Shown: positions 26,885 through 36,010 of the stretch, piece after piece
Layout: the number at the start of each line of letters is the position of its first letter
How positions within the stretch are numbered: position 1 is the stretch's first letter
NCBI RefSeq assembly: GCF_000203975.2
Contig: NZ_AFCF02000003.1
Location: 69,327-133,326, forward strand
Direction of reading: 5' to 3'
DNA length: 64,000 nucleotides
DNA from: Leisingera sp. ANG1
GTDB lineage: Bacteria; Pseudomonadota; Alphaproteobacteria; Rhodobacterales; Rhodobacteraceae
Notes under the pieces: model-generated
Seen by the model: only the letters and a program-made list of their open reading frames with translations
What the model was told of the DNA's origin: nothing
The model's database searches: none
Made by a program: the position numbers and the translations under genes

Positions 26885-27778
26885 CTAGCGCATCTCCTGG
26901 TGGCCTCCAGCCAGCCAGTCAAAAACCAACCGCGCCCGGTCTGATGACTGATTGTGCAGTTTGACATAGAACTCCAGCGGTGCCGTAATGGTGTCAGGCA
27001 GCAGCTTGACCAGCTTGCCGGATGCGACCAGATCTGCAGTCAAGCCCTCCCAGCCGAGCACGGCCCCCATGTCGTCCTGCGCGGCTTGCAGTGCGATGAC
27101 ATAATTGTTGACGCGGTGGGTAGACTTCAGCGGTCCTGAATAGCCCAAGGCCTGGGCCCACCCCTGCCAGTCGGTGCCGCCGGTTTCCAGCGAATCGAGA
27201 TGGATCAGCGGAACCTCCGCGATGCCTGCCACGCTGCCTATCGGGTGCTGATCGGCAAACCGCGGGCTGCACAGCGCCATGATCCGGTCCCGGAACAATG
27301 CTCTGCAGTGGCCGCTGTCGCGGGACATATCGCTGTAATGCAGGCTGAGGTCGCAGTCGCCACCCGCCTTTTCCGTATCACTGACGATCTGGGCCACCGA
27401 GATATGCTCGTAGCTGCGCCAGAAATGCGCCAGCCGCGGCGTCAGCCACAGGGAACTGACAGCGGTGCTGGAGCGGATCGTTACCGAGCTTCGACCGTGC
27501 TGGGCCCGCAGCTGTTCAAATGCATCATTGATCCCCTCAAACCCCCTTTGCAAAGCGACCAGTAAGTAAGCACCGCTTTCCGTCAGTTCGACGCCGCGGT
27601 GAAACCGGTTGAACAGGCTGCACTGTAACTCGCGCTCGAGCGTCTTGATCTGATGGCTGACCGCCGCGGGGGTGACGTTCAGCTCTGCCGCGGCCAGTTT
27701 AAAGCTGGTGTTCCGGGCGGCGGCTTCGAAGCTGACCAGGGAGCTCATCCGGGGCAAATCATAGGGGCGGTTGGGCAA
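26885..27778 (-). CDS. LysR-family regulator (GcvA-type) of the betaine operon
   Basis: A 297-residue LysR protein. It starts MPNRPYDLPRMSSLVSFEAA with the HTH to about residue 65 (AAAELNVTPAAVSHQIKTLE) and an effector domain typical of GcvA relatives (DCDLSLHYSDMS, ALCSPRFADQHP). It is transcribed away from the FAD/GcvT-MttB operon with 229 bases between, so it most likely controls that operon. I see nothing else in the divergent spacer beyond an A/T-rich stretch near 27840-27870. Confidence 0.88.
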   Translation of the reverse strand: MPNRPYDLPRMSSLVSFEAAARNTSFKLAAAELNVTPAAVSHQIKTLERELQCSLFNRFHRGVELTESGAYLLVALQRGFEGINDAFEQLRAQHGRSSVTIRSSTAVSSLWLTPRLAHFWRSYEHISVAQIVSDTEKAGGDCDLSLHYSDMSRDSGHCRALFRDRIMALCSPRFADQHPIGSVAGIAEVPLIHLDSLETGGTDWQGWAQALGYSGPLKSTHRVNNYVIALQAAQDDMGAVLGWEGLTADLVASGKLVKLLPDTITAPLEFYVKLHNQSSDRARLVFDWLAGGHQEMR

Positions 27779-28007
27779 GGCGGTTTTATCCTACTGACAA
27801 AAATGCTGCTTTCTGGCTGCATCTTTTCTCGCATTTGGGCAAATTAAACTAAGCCAAGATGAAAATTTTTACAATTGCCGAATGAGGGAATGACGCCAGA
27901 ATGCAGCATCATCCTCCGGCTCAGGATCAACACCAGCCGGGCGAGACAGTCAGGAATTCTGCCGCTGCAGCCAAGGCTGCCGGAAACCCGCAAACAGGAG
28001 TTGGACA

Positions 28008-30437
28008 ATGAAGTCGCATGCAAAAGTGGTGGTCGTCGGCGGCGGCTGTGTCGGGGCCTCGATCCTTTACGGGCTGACCCAGCATGGCTGCAGCGATGCG
28101 GTGATGCTAGAGCGCACCACGCTGACTTCGGGGTCGACCTGGCACGCGGCGGGCCTCCTGGTGACCTTCGTGCGCTCGCACAACATCTCCAAGATGACGA
28201 TGGAAACCATCCGCATCTATGGCGAGGTGGAGCAGAAGCTGGGCACCTCTGTCGGGCTGCGCCAGGTCGGCCAGCTGCGGGTCGCCAACAGCCAGAAGCG
28301 CTGGGATGAATTCCAGTCCTATATCTCCATCGCCGAAGCCGCGGGCGTGCCCTGCCGCCTGGTGAGCCCGGAGGAGATCAAGGAGATCCACCCGCTGCTG
28401 GCGCAGCACGAGAACATCCGCGGCGGCATCCTGCATGACCAGGACGGCTATGTGAACCCGGCGGACATCACCATGGGGCTGGCCAAGCTGGCCCGCGACC
28501 AGGGCGCAACCGTCTATCAGAACACCGAGGCGCAGGCCTATGAGAAGCTGGACAACGGCCATTGGAAGGTGACCACCAGCAAGGGCGAGATCACCTGCGA
28601 GCATCTGATCTTTGCCACCGGCAATTATGCCCGCGAGAACGCCCGCCGGGTGGGGCTGGACCTGCCCTGCATCCCGATCGTGCACCAGTACTGGACGACG
28701 GAGACCGTGCCGCTCTTGAAGGAGCGCCGCGCCGAAGGGCTGCCGGAGTTCCCGATCCTGCGCGACGAGGACTACGGCGCCTACCTGCGCGAGGATGTCG
28801 GCGGCTTCCAGTTCGGGCCTTATGAGTTCGAAAAGGACCTCAAGCTGTTTGCAGAGGACCGCGTGCCGCCCGAGTTCGGCGCCGACCTGCTGCCGGAGGA
28901 TTTCGAGGCGGTGGAAACCCAGTGGGAGCGCGCGCTGGAGCGGGTGCCTGCCCTGGGCGAGGTCGGCATCAAGGCCAACACCCGCGGGCCGTTCCAGATG
29001 ACCCCGGACGAGCTGCCGCTGTGCGGCCCGGCGCCGGGCCATGAAAACCTGTGGCTGGCCGAGGGCGTGCCCGGCGGCATCCTGTGGGGCGGCACCATGG
29101 GCGAGCGGCTGGCGCGCTGGATCGTCAATGGCCATCCCGGTATGGACATGTCGGAGATCGACCCGCGCCGCTTTGGCGACTATGCCTCCAAGCGCTGGAC
29201 CATGGACAAGGTGCGTGAGACCTGGGGCACCCATATGGATGCCCATGTTCCGGGCGAGGATTTCCCCAACGCGCGGCCGATGAAGACGATGCCGTCCTAC
29301 GATCTGCTGACGGCGCATGGCGCGGTCTGGACCACCTTCAACGGCTTTGAGTTCCCGCGCTGGTTTGCCAAATCGCCCGCCGAGGCCGTCCCAGAGCACA
29401 GCTTCCGCCGCACCAACCACATGGAGCTGGTGCAGGAAGAGGTGCGGCTGACCCGGGAGGAGGCTGCGTTCATCGAGATGTCGCCAATGACCAAGTTCAC
29501 CGTCCGCGGCCGCGGTGCCGCCAAATGGCTGGACGGGATCATGGCCAACAAGCTGCCCAAGGTTGGCCGCATGACCCTGGCCGTGGCGCTGAACCTGCAG
29601 GGCGGCATGGAGGGCGAATACACCATCGTCCGTTATGGCGAGAACGACTTCTACCTGGTCTCGACCCCGAACGGGCAGGTCTACAACTGGGATTATCTCT
29701 CGCGCTTGCTGCCGGATGACGGCTCGGTTGTGATGGAGGATATTTCGGAACAGCTGGGCGTGATTGCCCTGGCAGGGCCGAAGTCGCGCGAGATCCTGCA
29801 GCAGCTGACCGACAACGATCTGTCGAACGAAGCCTTCCCCTGGCTCAGCGCCCAGATGGGCGAGGTGGGCTATGCCAAGGGCGTCCACCTGCTGCGCGTC
29901 AGCTACACCGGCGAGCTGGGCTGGGAGCTGCATCACCCGGTCGGATACAACCGGCATCTGGTGGATCAGCTGCTGAAGGCAGGTGTGAAACCTTTTGGCC
30001 TGGAGGCGCTGGAATCGATGCGGCTGGAGAAGTCCTACCGCGCGATCAACCGGGAGATCTGCAAGGACATGACCCCGTTTGAGGCCGGGCTGGACCGCTT
30101 TGTGGCGCTGGAAGGGCGTGAGTTCATCGGCCGTGATGCGCTGGTCCGGCAGAAGGAGGCGGGCGGTTACAACACGCTTGTCACCCTGAAGCTGCCGTTC
30201 TGCGACACTTCGGTGATGGCAGATGAGAGCGTCTATAAGGACGGCACGCTTGTCGGCCGCGTGACCTCGGGCGGGTTCTCCTATTACTGCAACCATGACA
30301 TCGCGATGGCGCTGGTGCCGCAGGAACTCACCGCTGAGGGCACGCGCCTGCAGGTGATGGTCCACAACGAGCTGCGCGAGGCTGAGGTGATCGGCATCTG
30401 CGCGGTCGACCCAACCAGCGCACGCGCCCGGGCCTGA
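28008..30437 (+). CDS. FAD-dependent oxidoreductase with GcvT domain (dimethylglycine/sarcosine dehydrogenase family)
   Basis: An 809-residue two-part enzyme. The N-terminal DAO domain has the FAD motif VVVVGGGCVGAS (7-18) and the likely flavinylated His46 in STWHAAGLL. The middle linker domain is followed, from about residue 430, by a folate-binding GcvT domain (FTVRGRGAAKWLDGIMANKL, SYTGELGWELHHP, GLEALESMRLEKSYR) and the GcvT C-terminal barrel. The family oxidatively demethylates N-methylated glycines and passes formaldehyde to tetrahydrofolate. It is the first gene of a four-gene operon ending at 34304. Confidence 0.88.
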   Translation: MKSHAKVVVVGGGCVGASILYGLTQHGCSDAVMLERTTLTSGSTWHAAGLLVTFVRSHNISKMTMETIRIYGEVEQKLGTSVGLRQVGQLRVANSQKRWDEFQSYISIAEAAGVPCRLVSPEEIKEIHPLLAQHENIRGGILHDQDGYVNPADITMGLAKLARDQGATVYQNTEAQAYEKLDNGHWKVTTSKGEITCEHLIFATGNYARENARRVGLDLPCIPIVHQYWTTETVPLLKERRAEGLPEFPILRDEDYGAYLREDVGGFQFGPYEFEKDLKLFAEDRVPPEFGADLLPEDFEAVETQWERALERVPALGEVGIKANTRGPFQMTPDELPLCGPAPGHENLWLAEGVPGGILWGGTMGERLARWIVNGHPGMDMSEIDPRRFGDYASKRWTMDKVRETWGTHMDAHVPGEDFPNARPMKTMPSYDLLTAHGAVWTTFNGFEFPRWFAKSPAEAVPEHSFRRTNHMELVQEEVRLTREEAAFIEMSPMTKFTVRGRGAAKWLDGIMANKLPKVGRMTLAVALNLQGGMEGEYTIVRYGENDFYLVSTPNGQVYNWDYLSRLLPDDGSVVMEDISEQLGVIALAGPKSREILQQLTDNDLSNEAFPWLSAQMGEVGYAKGVHLLRVSYTGELGWELHHPVGYNRHLVDQLLKAGVKPFGLEALESMRLEKSYRAINREICKDMTPFEAGLDRFVALEGREFIGRDALVRQKEAGGYNTLVTLKLPFCDTSVMADESVYKDGTLVGRVTSGGFSYYCNHDIAMALVPQELTAEGTRLQVMVHNELREAEVIGICAVDPTSARARA

Positions 30438-30463
30438 TCCCGGCCTAGCCACAGGAGCATGAC

Positions 30464-31990
30464 ATGACGGAACTGAACACACGGGCGCCGCGCGGCGCCC
30501 GGGGCGGACGGGCTGCGCGCGTCAAAGCCCGCACCAACCCGGCCCCGGTCTATCTGCCCGCGCTGAACCGCCGGGTCGGCCCCATTGATCTTTTGGGTCC
30601 GGAAGGGGTGGAGAAGATCCACAATGCGGCGATGACGATCCTGGAAACCACCGGCATCGAGTTCCGCGACCCGGTGGCGCTGGCCGACTGGAAACGCGCC
30701 GGCGCCGATGTGCAGGGCGAGCGGGTGCGCATCGGCCGCGATATGCTGATGGAGCTGATTTCCTCGGTGCCATCGGAATGGGGCTATGCCGCCCGCAACC
30801 CGGAGCGCTCGCTGCGGGTGGGCAACCGGCACTCGGTCTTTGCCAATGCCTATGGCGCGCCTTTTGTCTATGACTTGGACGGTGTGCGTCGCCCCTCGGT
30901 GCTGGAGGATGCGCATAACTTCTTCAAGCTGAGCCAGATGAGCCAGTCGATGATGGTTCCGGGCATCCTGCCGGTGGAGCCGCAGGACGTGCCGGTGCCC
31001 GAGCGCCATCTGGAGCTGGTGCATGCGGCCCTGACGCTGACTGACAAGCCGATCAAGGGCTCGGTGCTGTCGGAGCAGGCGGCGCGCGACACGGTGGAGA
31101 TGGTGCGCATCGTCTTTGGCGAGGAATTTGTCGACAGCAACGTGGTGCTGGCAGCACTTTTGAACTGCAACACGCCGCTGGTTTGGGATGAGACCATGCT
31201 GCAGTCTTTGCGGGTCTATGCCGGTGCCAACCAGCCCTGCCTGTTGTCGCCTTTTGTCTTGGCAGGCGCCTCGGCCCCTGCCAGCCTGCAGGGCGGTGTG
31301 GCGCTGCTGATTGCCGAAAGCCTGGCGGGTATGGCCTACAGCCAGATCATCCGCCGCGGTGCGCCGATGGTGCTGGGGGTGGCGATCATGGGCGTTTCGA
31401 TGAAGACCGGCGCCCCGATGATGGGTTCGCCCGAGCCGGGGCTGATGAATCTGCTAGTGGGCCAGATGGCGCGGTTTTACGACGTGCCCTGGCGGACCTG
31501 CACCATGTGGACCGGTTCAAAATCGCCGGACATGCAGGCCGGGTTTGACACCGCCAACACCATGTGGCCGGTTCTGCTGGGCGGTGCGAACTACATCGTG
31601 CATTCGGCCGGTTTCCTGGAGGGAGCGCTGGGGGTCAGTTACTCGAAATGGGTGCAGGACACGCTGCAGCTTGAGAACTTTCACCGGTTCTTCAGCGGCC
31701 TGCAGGAGGAAAACCTGGATGCGCTGCTGGGTGATATCGAAGCGATCGGCCCCGGCGGCCATTTCCTGGGTACCGACCACACCCGCGAAAACCCGATGCA
31801 TATGAACCCGCTGCAGAACAACGACAGTTTCGAGCAGTGGGAGGCAGAAGGCGCCAAAACCGCGGAACTGGTGGGCCGCGAAGAGGCGCAGCGGATGCTG
31901 GACAGCTACGTGCAGCCGCCGATGCCGGACGACCAGCGCAGCAAGCTGGATGAATTTGTTGCCAAAAAGCGCGCGCTGTACCAAGCCTGA
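30464..31990 (+). CDS. MttB-family (trimethylamine methyltransferase-like) protein, non-pyrrolysine
   Basis: A 508-residue MttB-superfamily protein (LLGPEGVEKIHNAAMTILET, CNTPLVWDETMLQSL, GSPEPGLMNLLVGQMARFY, SYSKWVQDTLQLENF, FLGTDHTRENPMHMNPLQ). There is no in-frame TAG, so it is of the non-pyrrolysine type, which includes glycine-betaine and proline-betaine methyltransferases. Such enzymes normally pass a methyl group to a corrinoid protein; none is encoded nearby. The N-terminal 25 residues are rich in Arg, Ala and Gly. It follows the demethylase by 26 bases. A quaternary amine substrate is likely. Confidence 0.88.
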   Translation: MTELNTRAPRGARGGRAARVKARTNPAPVYLPALNRRVGPIDLLGPEGVEKIHNAAMTILETTGIEFRDPVALADWKRAGADVQGERVRIGRDMLMELISSVPSEWGYAARNPERSLRVGNRHSVFANAYGAPFVYDLDGVRRPSVLEDAHNFFKLSQMSQSMMVPGILPVEPQDVPVPERHLELVHAALTLTDKPIKGSVLSEQAARDTVEMVRIVFGEEFVDSNVVLAALLNCNTPLVWDETMLQSLRVYAGANQPCLLSPFVLAGASAPASLQGGVALLIAESLAGMAYSQIIRRGAPMVLGVAIMGVSMKTGAPMMGSPEPGLMNLLVGQMARFYDVPWRTCTMWTGSKSPDMQAGFDTANTMWPVLLGGANYIVHSAGFLEGALGVSYSKWVQDTLQLENFHRFFSGLQEENLDALLGDIEAIGPGGHFLGTDHTRENPMHMNPLQNNDSFEQWEAEGAKTAELVGREEAQRMLDSYVQPPMPDDQRSKLDEFVAKKRALYQA

Positions 31991-32046
31991 CACGAGCGGG
32001 CGCCAAGGCGCCCCTTTGACCCGACACAAGGACAGGATTTGAGCCC

Positions 32047-33066
32047 ATGACCGCATCTTCGACAAAAACGCTCTCACTCGCCGAAGTGCGGGGTTTGGCC
32101 AAATCTGTCCTTGTGGCCGCGGGGATGGACGCGGCGGGCAGCGATGTGATTGCCGATATCGTCACCTGCTCTGAGCGCGACGGCCCGCGCAGCCACGGGC
32201 TGCGGATGCTGCCGGTCTATGCGCAGAGCTTCACCTCAGGCTATGCCAATGGCGCCGCGGCGCCGTCGGTTGAAAAGATAGCGCCGGGCGTGCTGCGCGG
32301 CGATGCGGACAACGGGTATTACCAGATCGCTGCGGCGGCCGCGCGTGATGAGCTGATTGCCCTGGCGCGGGAAAACGGCATTGCCGCCTTTACCTGTTCC
32401 AATTGCCACCACCTGGGGGGGCTGCGTTTTGACACCGAACCGCTGGCCGAGGCCGGGCTGGTGGCGCTGGCGGTAATCAACTCGCTGTCGATGGTGGTGC
32501 CGCAGGGGGGCGTTAAGCCGGTATTTGGCACCAACCCGATGTCCTTTGCCTGCCCGCGCGAGGGCGGTGAACCGGTGGTCTGGGATCAGGCGGCCTCGAT
32601 GGTGGCGCTGATGGATATCCGAATGGCCGCGGCTGAGGGCCACGAGCTGCCGCGGCCGGCTGGGCTGGACCCCGAGGGCAATGCAAGCACCGACCCGAAT
32701 GCCATCCTGGAAACCCGCAGCCTGTTGCCCTTTGGTGAGCACAAGGGCGCCGCGATTGCTTTTATGATCGAAGTGCTGGGCGCGGCTTTGGCAGGCGGGA
32801 CCCTGTCCGTTGACAATCAGGAGCGTGAATCCTTCGGGGCCCTCAACATCAAGGGCGGCGCCACCCTGATTGCCATTGATCCGTCCCGTTTCGGAAATGC
32901 CGCCTTTGGCGACTACATCACCCGTATCTGCGCCGAAATTGAAGGCAATGGCGCCGCCCGGGTGCCCGGCGACGGGCGGCTGAAAAAACGCGCGGCGGCA
33001 GAAGCAGACGGCGTTGAAGTCAGCACCGAATTGCTGGCGCAGCTAAACCAGCTGGCAGGCGCCTGA
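32047..33066 (+). CDS. Ldh-family NAD(P)-dependent oxidoreductase
   Basis: A 339-residue member of the malate/L-sulfolactate/Delta1-piperideine-2-carboxylate reductase family. The catalytic-region SNCHHLGGLRF (about 118-128), the VVPQGGVKPVFGTNPMSFAC motif and LPFGEHKGAAIAFMIEVL are visible. It reduces cyclic imino acids or oxidises 2-hydroxy acids with a nicotinamide cofactor. Its stop overlaps the start of the DadA-like gene by one base. With a D-amino-acid dehydrogenase next door, a cyclic imino acid substrate from proline-type betaines is plausible (inference). Confidence 0.85.
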   Translation: MTASSTKTLSLAEVRGLAKSVLVAAGMDAAGSDVIADIVTCSERDGPRSHGLRMLPVYAQSFTSGYANGAAAPSVEKIAPGVLRGDADNGYYQIAAAAARDELIALARENGIAAFTCSNCHHLGGLRFDTEPLAEAGLVALAVINSLSMVVPQGGVKPVFGTNPMSFACPREGGEPVVWDQAASMVALMDIRMAAAEGHELPRPAGLDPEGNASTDPNAILETRSLLPFGEHKGAAIAFMIEVLGAALAGGTLSVDNQERESFGALNIKGGATLIAIDPSRFGNAAFGDYITRICAEIEGNGAARVPGDGRLKKRAAAEADGVEVSTELLAQLNQLAGA

Positions 33067-34304
33067 TGAAGCGGGTGGTGATCGCAGGCGGCGGCGTTGT
33101 CGGCATCTCCTGCGCGCTGGCGCTGCAGGCCGAGGGCCACCGCGTTACCGTGCTGGAGCCGGGACCGGTGGGCGAAGGCGCCAGCTGGGCCTCCTGCGGC
33201 TGTATTGCCGTAGGGGAAATTGTGCCGCTGTCGCAGCCGGGCATGCTGATGAAAGTGCCGGGCTGGCTGCGGGACCCCGAGGCGCCTCTGTCCCTGCGCC
33301 CGGCATCTGCACTGGGGCTGCTGCCGTGGTTTGCCCGCTTCACCGCCAATTCAATGCCCTTCCGCATGCGGACGATCGCTGCCGACCTGTCGCGGCTGAC
33401 CTTTGCTGCAACAGCCGACTTCAAGGCGCAACTGGCGGACATCGGCGCTCCGGAATTGCTGGTGGAGCGCCCGGTGATCAAGCTGTTCGATGATGAGCGC
33501 GACAAGGCTACTATGGGCGCGGCCTTTGATCTGGCGCGCGAACTTGGCTGCATCATTGACGACATCTCCGGGCAGGAAGCCCATGAGATGGATCCGGCCA
33601 TCGCCGCCGATTTCAAATATGCCTCGGTGCTGCGGGACTGGAGCTTTGTCACCTGCCCCAAGCGGCTGGTGGAAAAGCTGATGCAAACCTTTCTGCAGCG
33701 CGGCGGCACGGTGCTGCCGCTGGCCTGTGCAGGCTTTCAGCGCGACGGCGCCTGGGTTTCCGGTGTCCAAACAGCTGATGGCCAGCTGCTGCCCGCCGAT
33801 GAGGTAGTGATTGCGGCTGGCACCCAGTCCAAGGGTCTCTCCAGGCAGCTGGGCATCCCGCTTCGCCTGGAAGGCGTCATGGGTTACTCAACCGGTTTGC
33901 AGGATCCAGGCGTGAATCTGAAGCACACGGTTTTCTACCCGGCGGGCGGGTTCGGCATCACACCTTACGAGAGCGAGCTGGCGGTTGCCGGCACGGTGGA
34001 ATTTGCCAGCCTCTCTGCCGCCCCCAAATGGCGCCGGGCCGATGTGTTGGTCAAACGCGCCCACCGGGTACTGCCAGGGCTGCAGGATAGCCACCGCAGC
34101 CGCCGCATGGGCCGCCGCCCCTTCACTCCCGACACCCGCCCCATCATCGGGAGAACCGGCAAACTGGCCAATGTGACACTTGCTGCCGGTCACGGTCAGC
34201 TCGGGTTGACGTTAGGAGCCACCACCGGACGGATCATTGCGGACGTCATTGCAGGGCGGCGGCTAGGCGAGGAAATCAGCGCCTTCAGCCCGGACCGGTT
34301 TTAG
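33066..34304 (+). CDS. D-amino acid dehydrogenase-like FAD oxidoreductase
   Basis: A 412-residue DAO-family flavoenzyme. The FAD motif is VVIAGGGVVGISCALALQ (3-20), followed by GASWASCGCIAVGEIVPLSQ and a late GHGQLGLTLGATTGRIIAD, as in DadA. It oxidises D-amino acids or D-imino acids and passes electrons to the respiratory chain. It is the last gene of the operon. The pair with the Ldh-family reductase resembles hydroxyproline and proline-betaine catabolic sets, but no specific substrate can be assigned. Confidence 0.87.
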   Translation: MKRVVIAGGGVVGISCALALQAEGHRVTVLEPGPVGEGASWASCGCIAVGEIVPLSQPGMLMKVPGWLRDPEAPLSLRPASALGLLPWFARFTANSMPFRMRTIAADLSRLTFAATADFKAQLADIGAPELLVERPVIKLFDDERDKATMGAAFDLARELGCIIDDISGQEAHEMDPAIAADFKYASVLRDWSFVTCPKRLVEKLMQTFLQRGGTVLPLACAGFQRDGAWVSGVQTADGQLLPADEVVIAAGTQSKGLSRQLGIPLRLEGVMGYSTGLQDPGVNLKHTVFYPAGGFGITPYESELAVAGTVEFASLSAAPKWRRADVLVKRAHRVLPGLQDSHRSRRMGRRPFTPDTRPIIGRTGKLANVTLAAGHGQLGLTLGATTGRIIADVIAGRRLGEEISAFSPDRF

Positions 34305-34669
34305 GTTCGGACAATTCAGCATTGCCGGACTTGAGTGCGGCGCATTCAGAAGCGGCAGTTGCCGGTCGGCGCCCCCCCCGGTCTGGCCAACAACATACTT
34401 TGCCGGGTTGGCAATTATTAAACGCCGGAACGCCTTTCCTTCAGAGGCATCCCGTCCAACGTTTAAACTCCTGGCTCACGCTAGACACTTCGAACTGCGG
34501 ACCCGAAAGAACGGCGCTATTCCGCAAGCCTGCCATCTAACCGCCGCTCGTGAAATGGCTCCTTCCACTTTAACGGGCATGCTGCCGCAGGACGGCTTTG
34601 AGCTGGGAGCTGTCCTTTCCAACTGCCCCGCGAACGTCCGGTTTGTCCTGTGTGGATGACGTCTGCAAA
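34305..34669. other. Intergenic stretch without a supported gene
   Basis: 365 bases between the betaine operon and the IS3 element. Small open frames exist on both strands, but none has a ribosome site or recognisable motif. No clear terminator was found. Confidence 0.5.
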
Positions 34670-34710
34670 GTGGAGTTCGTCCCGATTTCCGGACAGTTTG
34701 ATTATTGACC

Positions 34711-35653
34711 CTATGCAGCGTTTTTCCAATCCATGTTTTCATACGCTTGCGCGGGTGTTTGATAGCCGATGGCTGAATGCCGCCTCTGACGGTTGTAGAA
34801 GACCTCAATGTATTCGAAGATCGCAGCCTTTGCCTGGGCGCGCGTTTTGAAGCGCTCCCGATGAACCAGTTCCTTTTTCAGTGATGCGAAGAAACTTTCC
34901 ATTGGTGCGTTATCCAGGCATTCGCCGGTTCGGCTCATTGATTGGATGATCTTCGCGGACCCGAGCAGCGCGCGGTATTCGCTGCCTGCATATTGCACGC
35001 CGCGATCCGAATGATGAATGAGCCCAGGAACGGGGCCACTGCGTCCCAGGGCCATGTTCAAGGCATCATAGCACAGTTCGGATCGCAGATGATCGTCCAT
35101 GGCCCAACCCACGATTTCACGCGTGGCCATGTCCTTGATGGCGGCAACGTAGAGCCATCCTTCGTTCGTATCGACGTAAGTAATGTCCACTGCCTGACAG
35201 TGCATTCGCATCGCGAATGTCACGAGAAGGGTCGAGCCAAACCCGGTTCGGAACGGTACAATTGAACTGTTGCTCCAACAGATTTGGTGAGGGTTTGAGG
35301 CTGTGATTGCTGTCTGTGGTGCGCGGCTTTCGACGCTTGTGCAGGCGCGGAGAGACCCGGTTTTCCCGCATTATTCTGGCCACACGCCGCTCGGAGACAT
35401 GGATCCCATCGGCGATCAGATCGCGGTGTATGCGCTTTGAGCCATATCGCTTCTTACTTCGAGAGAAAGCCGCTTTGATCTTGGCCAGCAGGTCTGCGTC
35501 CCGGTCGTCGCGCAACTTTTGCCGCTGATTTCGGGCTGGTTGCGACTGAGTAGAACCATAAAACCAACTGCGACCGATCCCCAGAATGCAGCACAGCAGG
35601 GAAATGGGATAAAGGGTCTTATGGGCAACGACAAATGCATGTTTCGCGGTCAT
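34711..35653 (-). pseudogene. IS3 transposase orfB, interrupted by a micro-insertion
   Basis: The N-terminal half begins MTAKHAFVVAHKTLYPISLL and includes KKRYGSKRIHRDLIADGIHV. It is in one frame up to CTVPNRVWL. The catalytic half continues in another frame with DITYVDTNEGWLYVAAIKD, IHHSDRGVQYAGSEYRALL and DNAPMESFFASLKKELVH, giving the D, D and E residues. About 46 inserted bases between VWL and DITYV shift the frame. The ATG overlaps the orfA stop, with an A-rich stretch just before that may serve for frameshifting. Confidence 0.85.
35188..35233 (+). repeat. Micro-insertion beta-4 inside IS3 orfB
   Basis: 46 bases made of two tandem hairpins, CACTG-cctga-CAGTG (35188-35202) and CATTCGC-atc-GCGAATG (35203-35219), then CACGAGAAGGGTC. 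They align along their whole length with the insertion at 57933-57979 in IS21 istA. They split orfB exactly between the VWL and DITY codons. Confidence 0.75.
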
Positions 35654-35946
35654 GTTTTCGCTGCCCTTGAGGCGAAAAAAGCGGAAGCTTTCTCGAGGAT
35701 TTCATTTTCCAGCTTCAAACGTTTGTTTTCCTTCCGCAGACGATCCAGTTCCGCCGCATCCGCCTGCTGCCTGCGCAGCGCCGCCATTGATCCTGCCGCT
35801 TCGATCTCCAAGCGCCACGTCTTCAACTGCGAGCTCGTCACTCCAAGCTCCTTGGCAACACCGCCTTGTGTGGCCCCAGGCTTATAAAGCCGACCAACAG
35901 CTGCGGCTTTGAACTCATCTGTGAACGTCCGTCTCGATTGTCCCAT
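35650..35946 (-). CDS. IS3 transposase orfA
   Basis: About 98 residues. It starts MGQSRRTFTDEFKAAAVGRL (HTH of the Tnp_1 type, with KELGVTSSQLKTWR as recognition region) and ends in a leucine-zipper-like coiled coil (ELDRLRKENKRLKLENEILE). The ATG at 35946 is preferred to one four codons upstream (35958) by similarity to IS3 OrfA starts. It appears intact. Confidence 0.85.
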   Translation of the reverse strand: MGQSRRTFTDEFKAAAVGRLYKPGATQGGVAKELGVTSSQLKTWRLEIEAAGSMAALRRQQADAAELDRLRKENKRLKLENEILEKASAFFASRAAKT

Positions 35947-36010
35947 TCCATGCTCCATTCGTGGACAGGGGTAATTTACCCCGCTGTCCGGGAACAGGGA
36001 CGAAGTTCAC

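Larger units (their letters stand above)
34670..36010 (-). mobile_element. IS3-family insertion sequence (1341 bp, orfB broken)
   Basis: The ends form 27-bp imperfect inverted repeats: 34670-34696 (GTGGAGTTCGTCCC...GGACAG) and the complement of 35984-36010 (GTGAACTTCGTCCC...GGACAG), with 22 of 27 bases identical. The element carries orfA (HTH and leucine zipper) and orfB (DDE domain) in the usual -1 arrangement. I found no convincing target duplication. The transposase is inactivated by a short insertion at 35188-35233. Confidence 0.85.

Noticed and set aside
28107-30482. A 791-codon open frame on the minus strand opposite the FAD/GcvT gene
   Set aside because: Antisense shadow; low-complexity His/Gln/Arg/Ala composition and no recognisable domain, while the plus strand encodes a complete known family.
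30464-31990. Pyrrolysine (amber) codon in the MttB-like gene
   Set aside because: The frame is open throughout with no internal TAG.
34322-34659. Small plus-strand ORFs before the IS3 element
   Set aside because: No ribosome site, no known motif, and sequence style of intergenic DNA.
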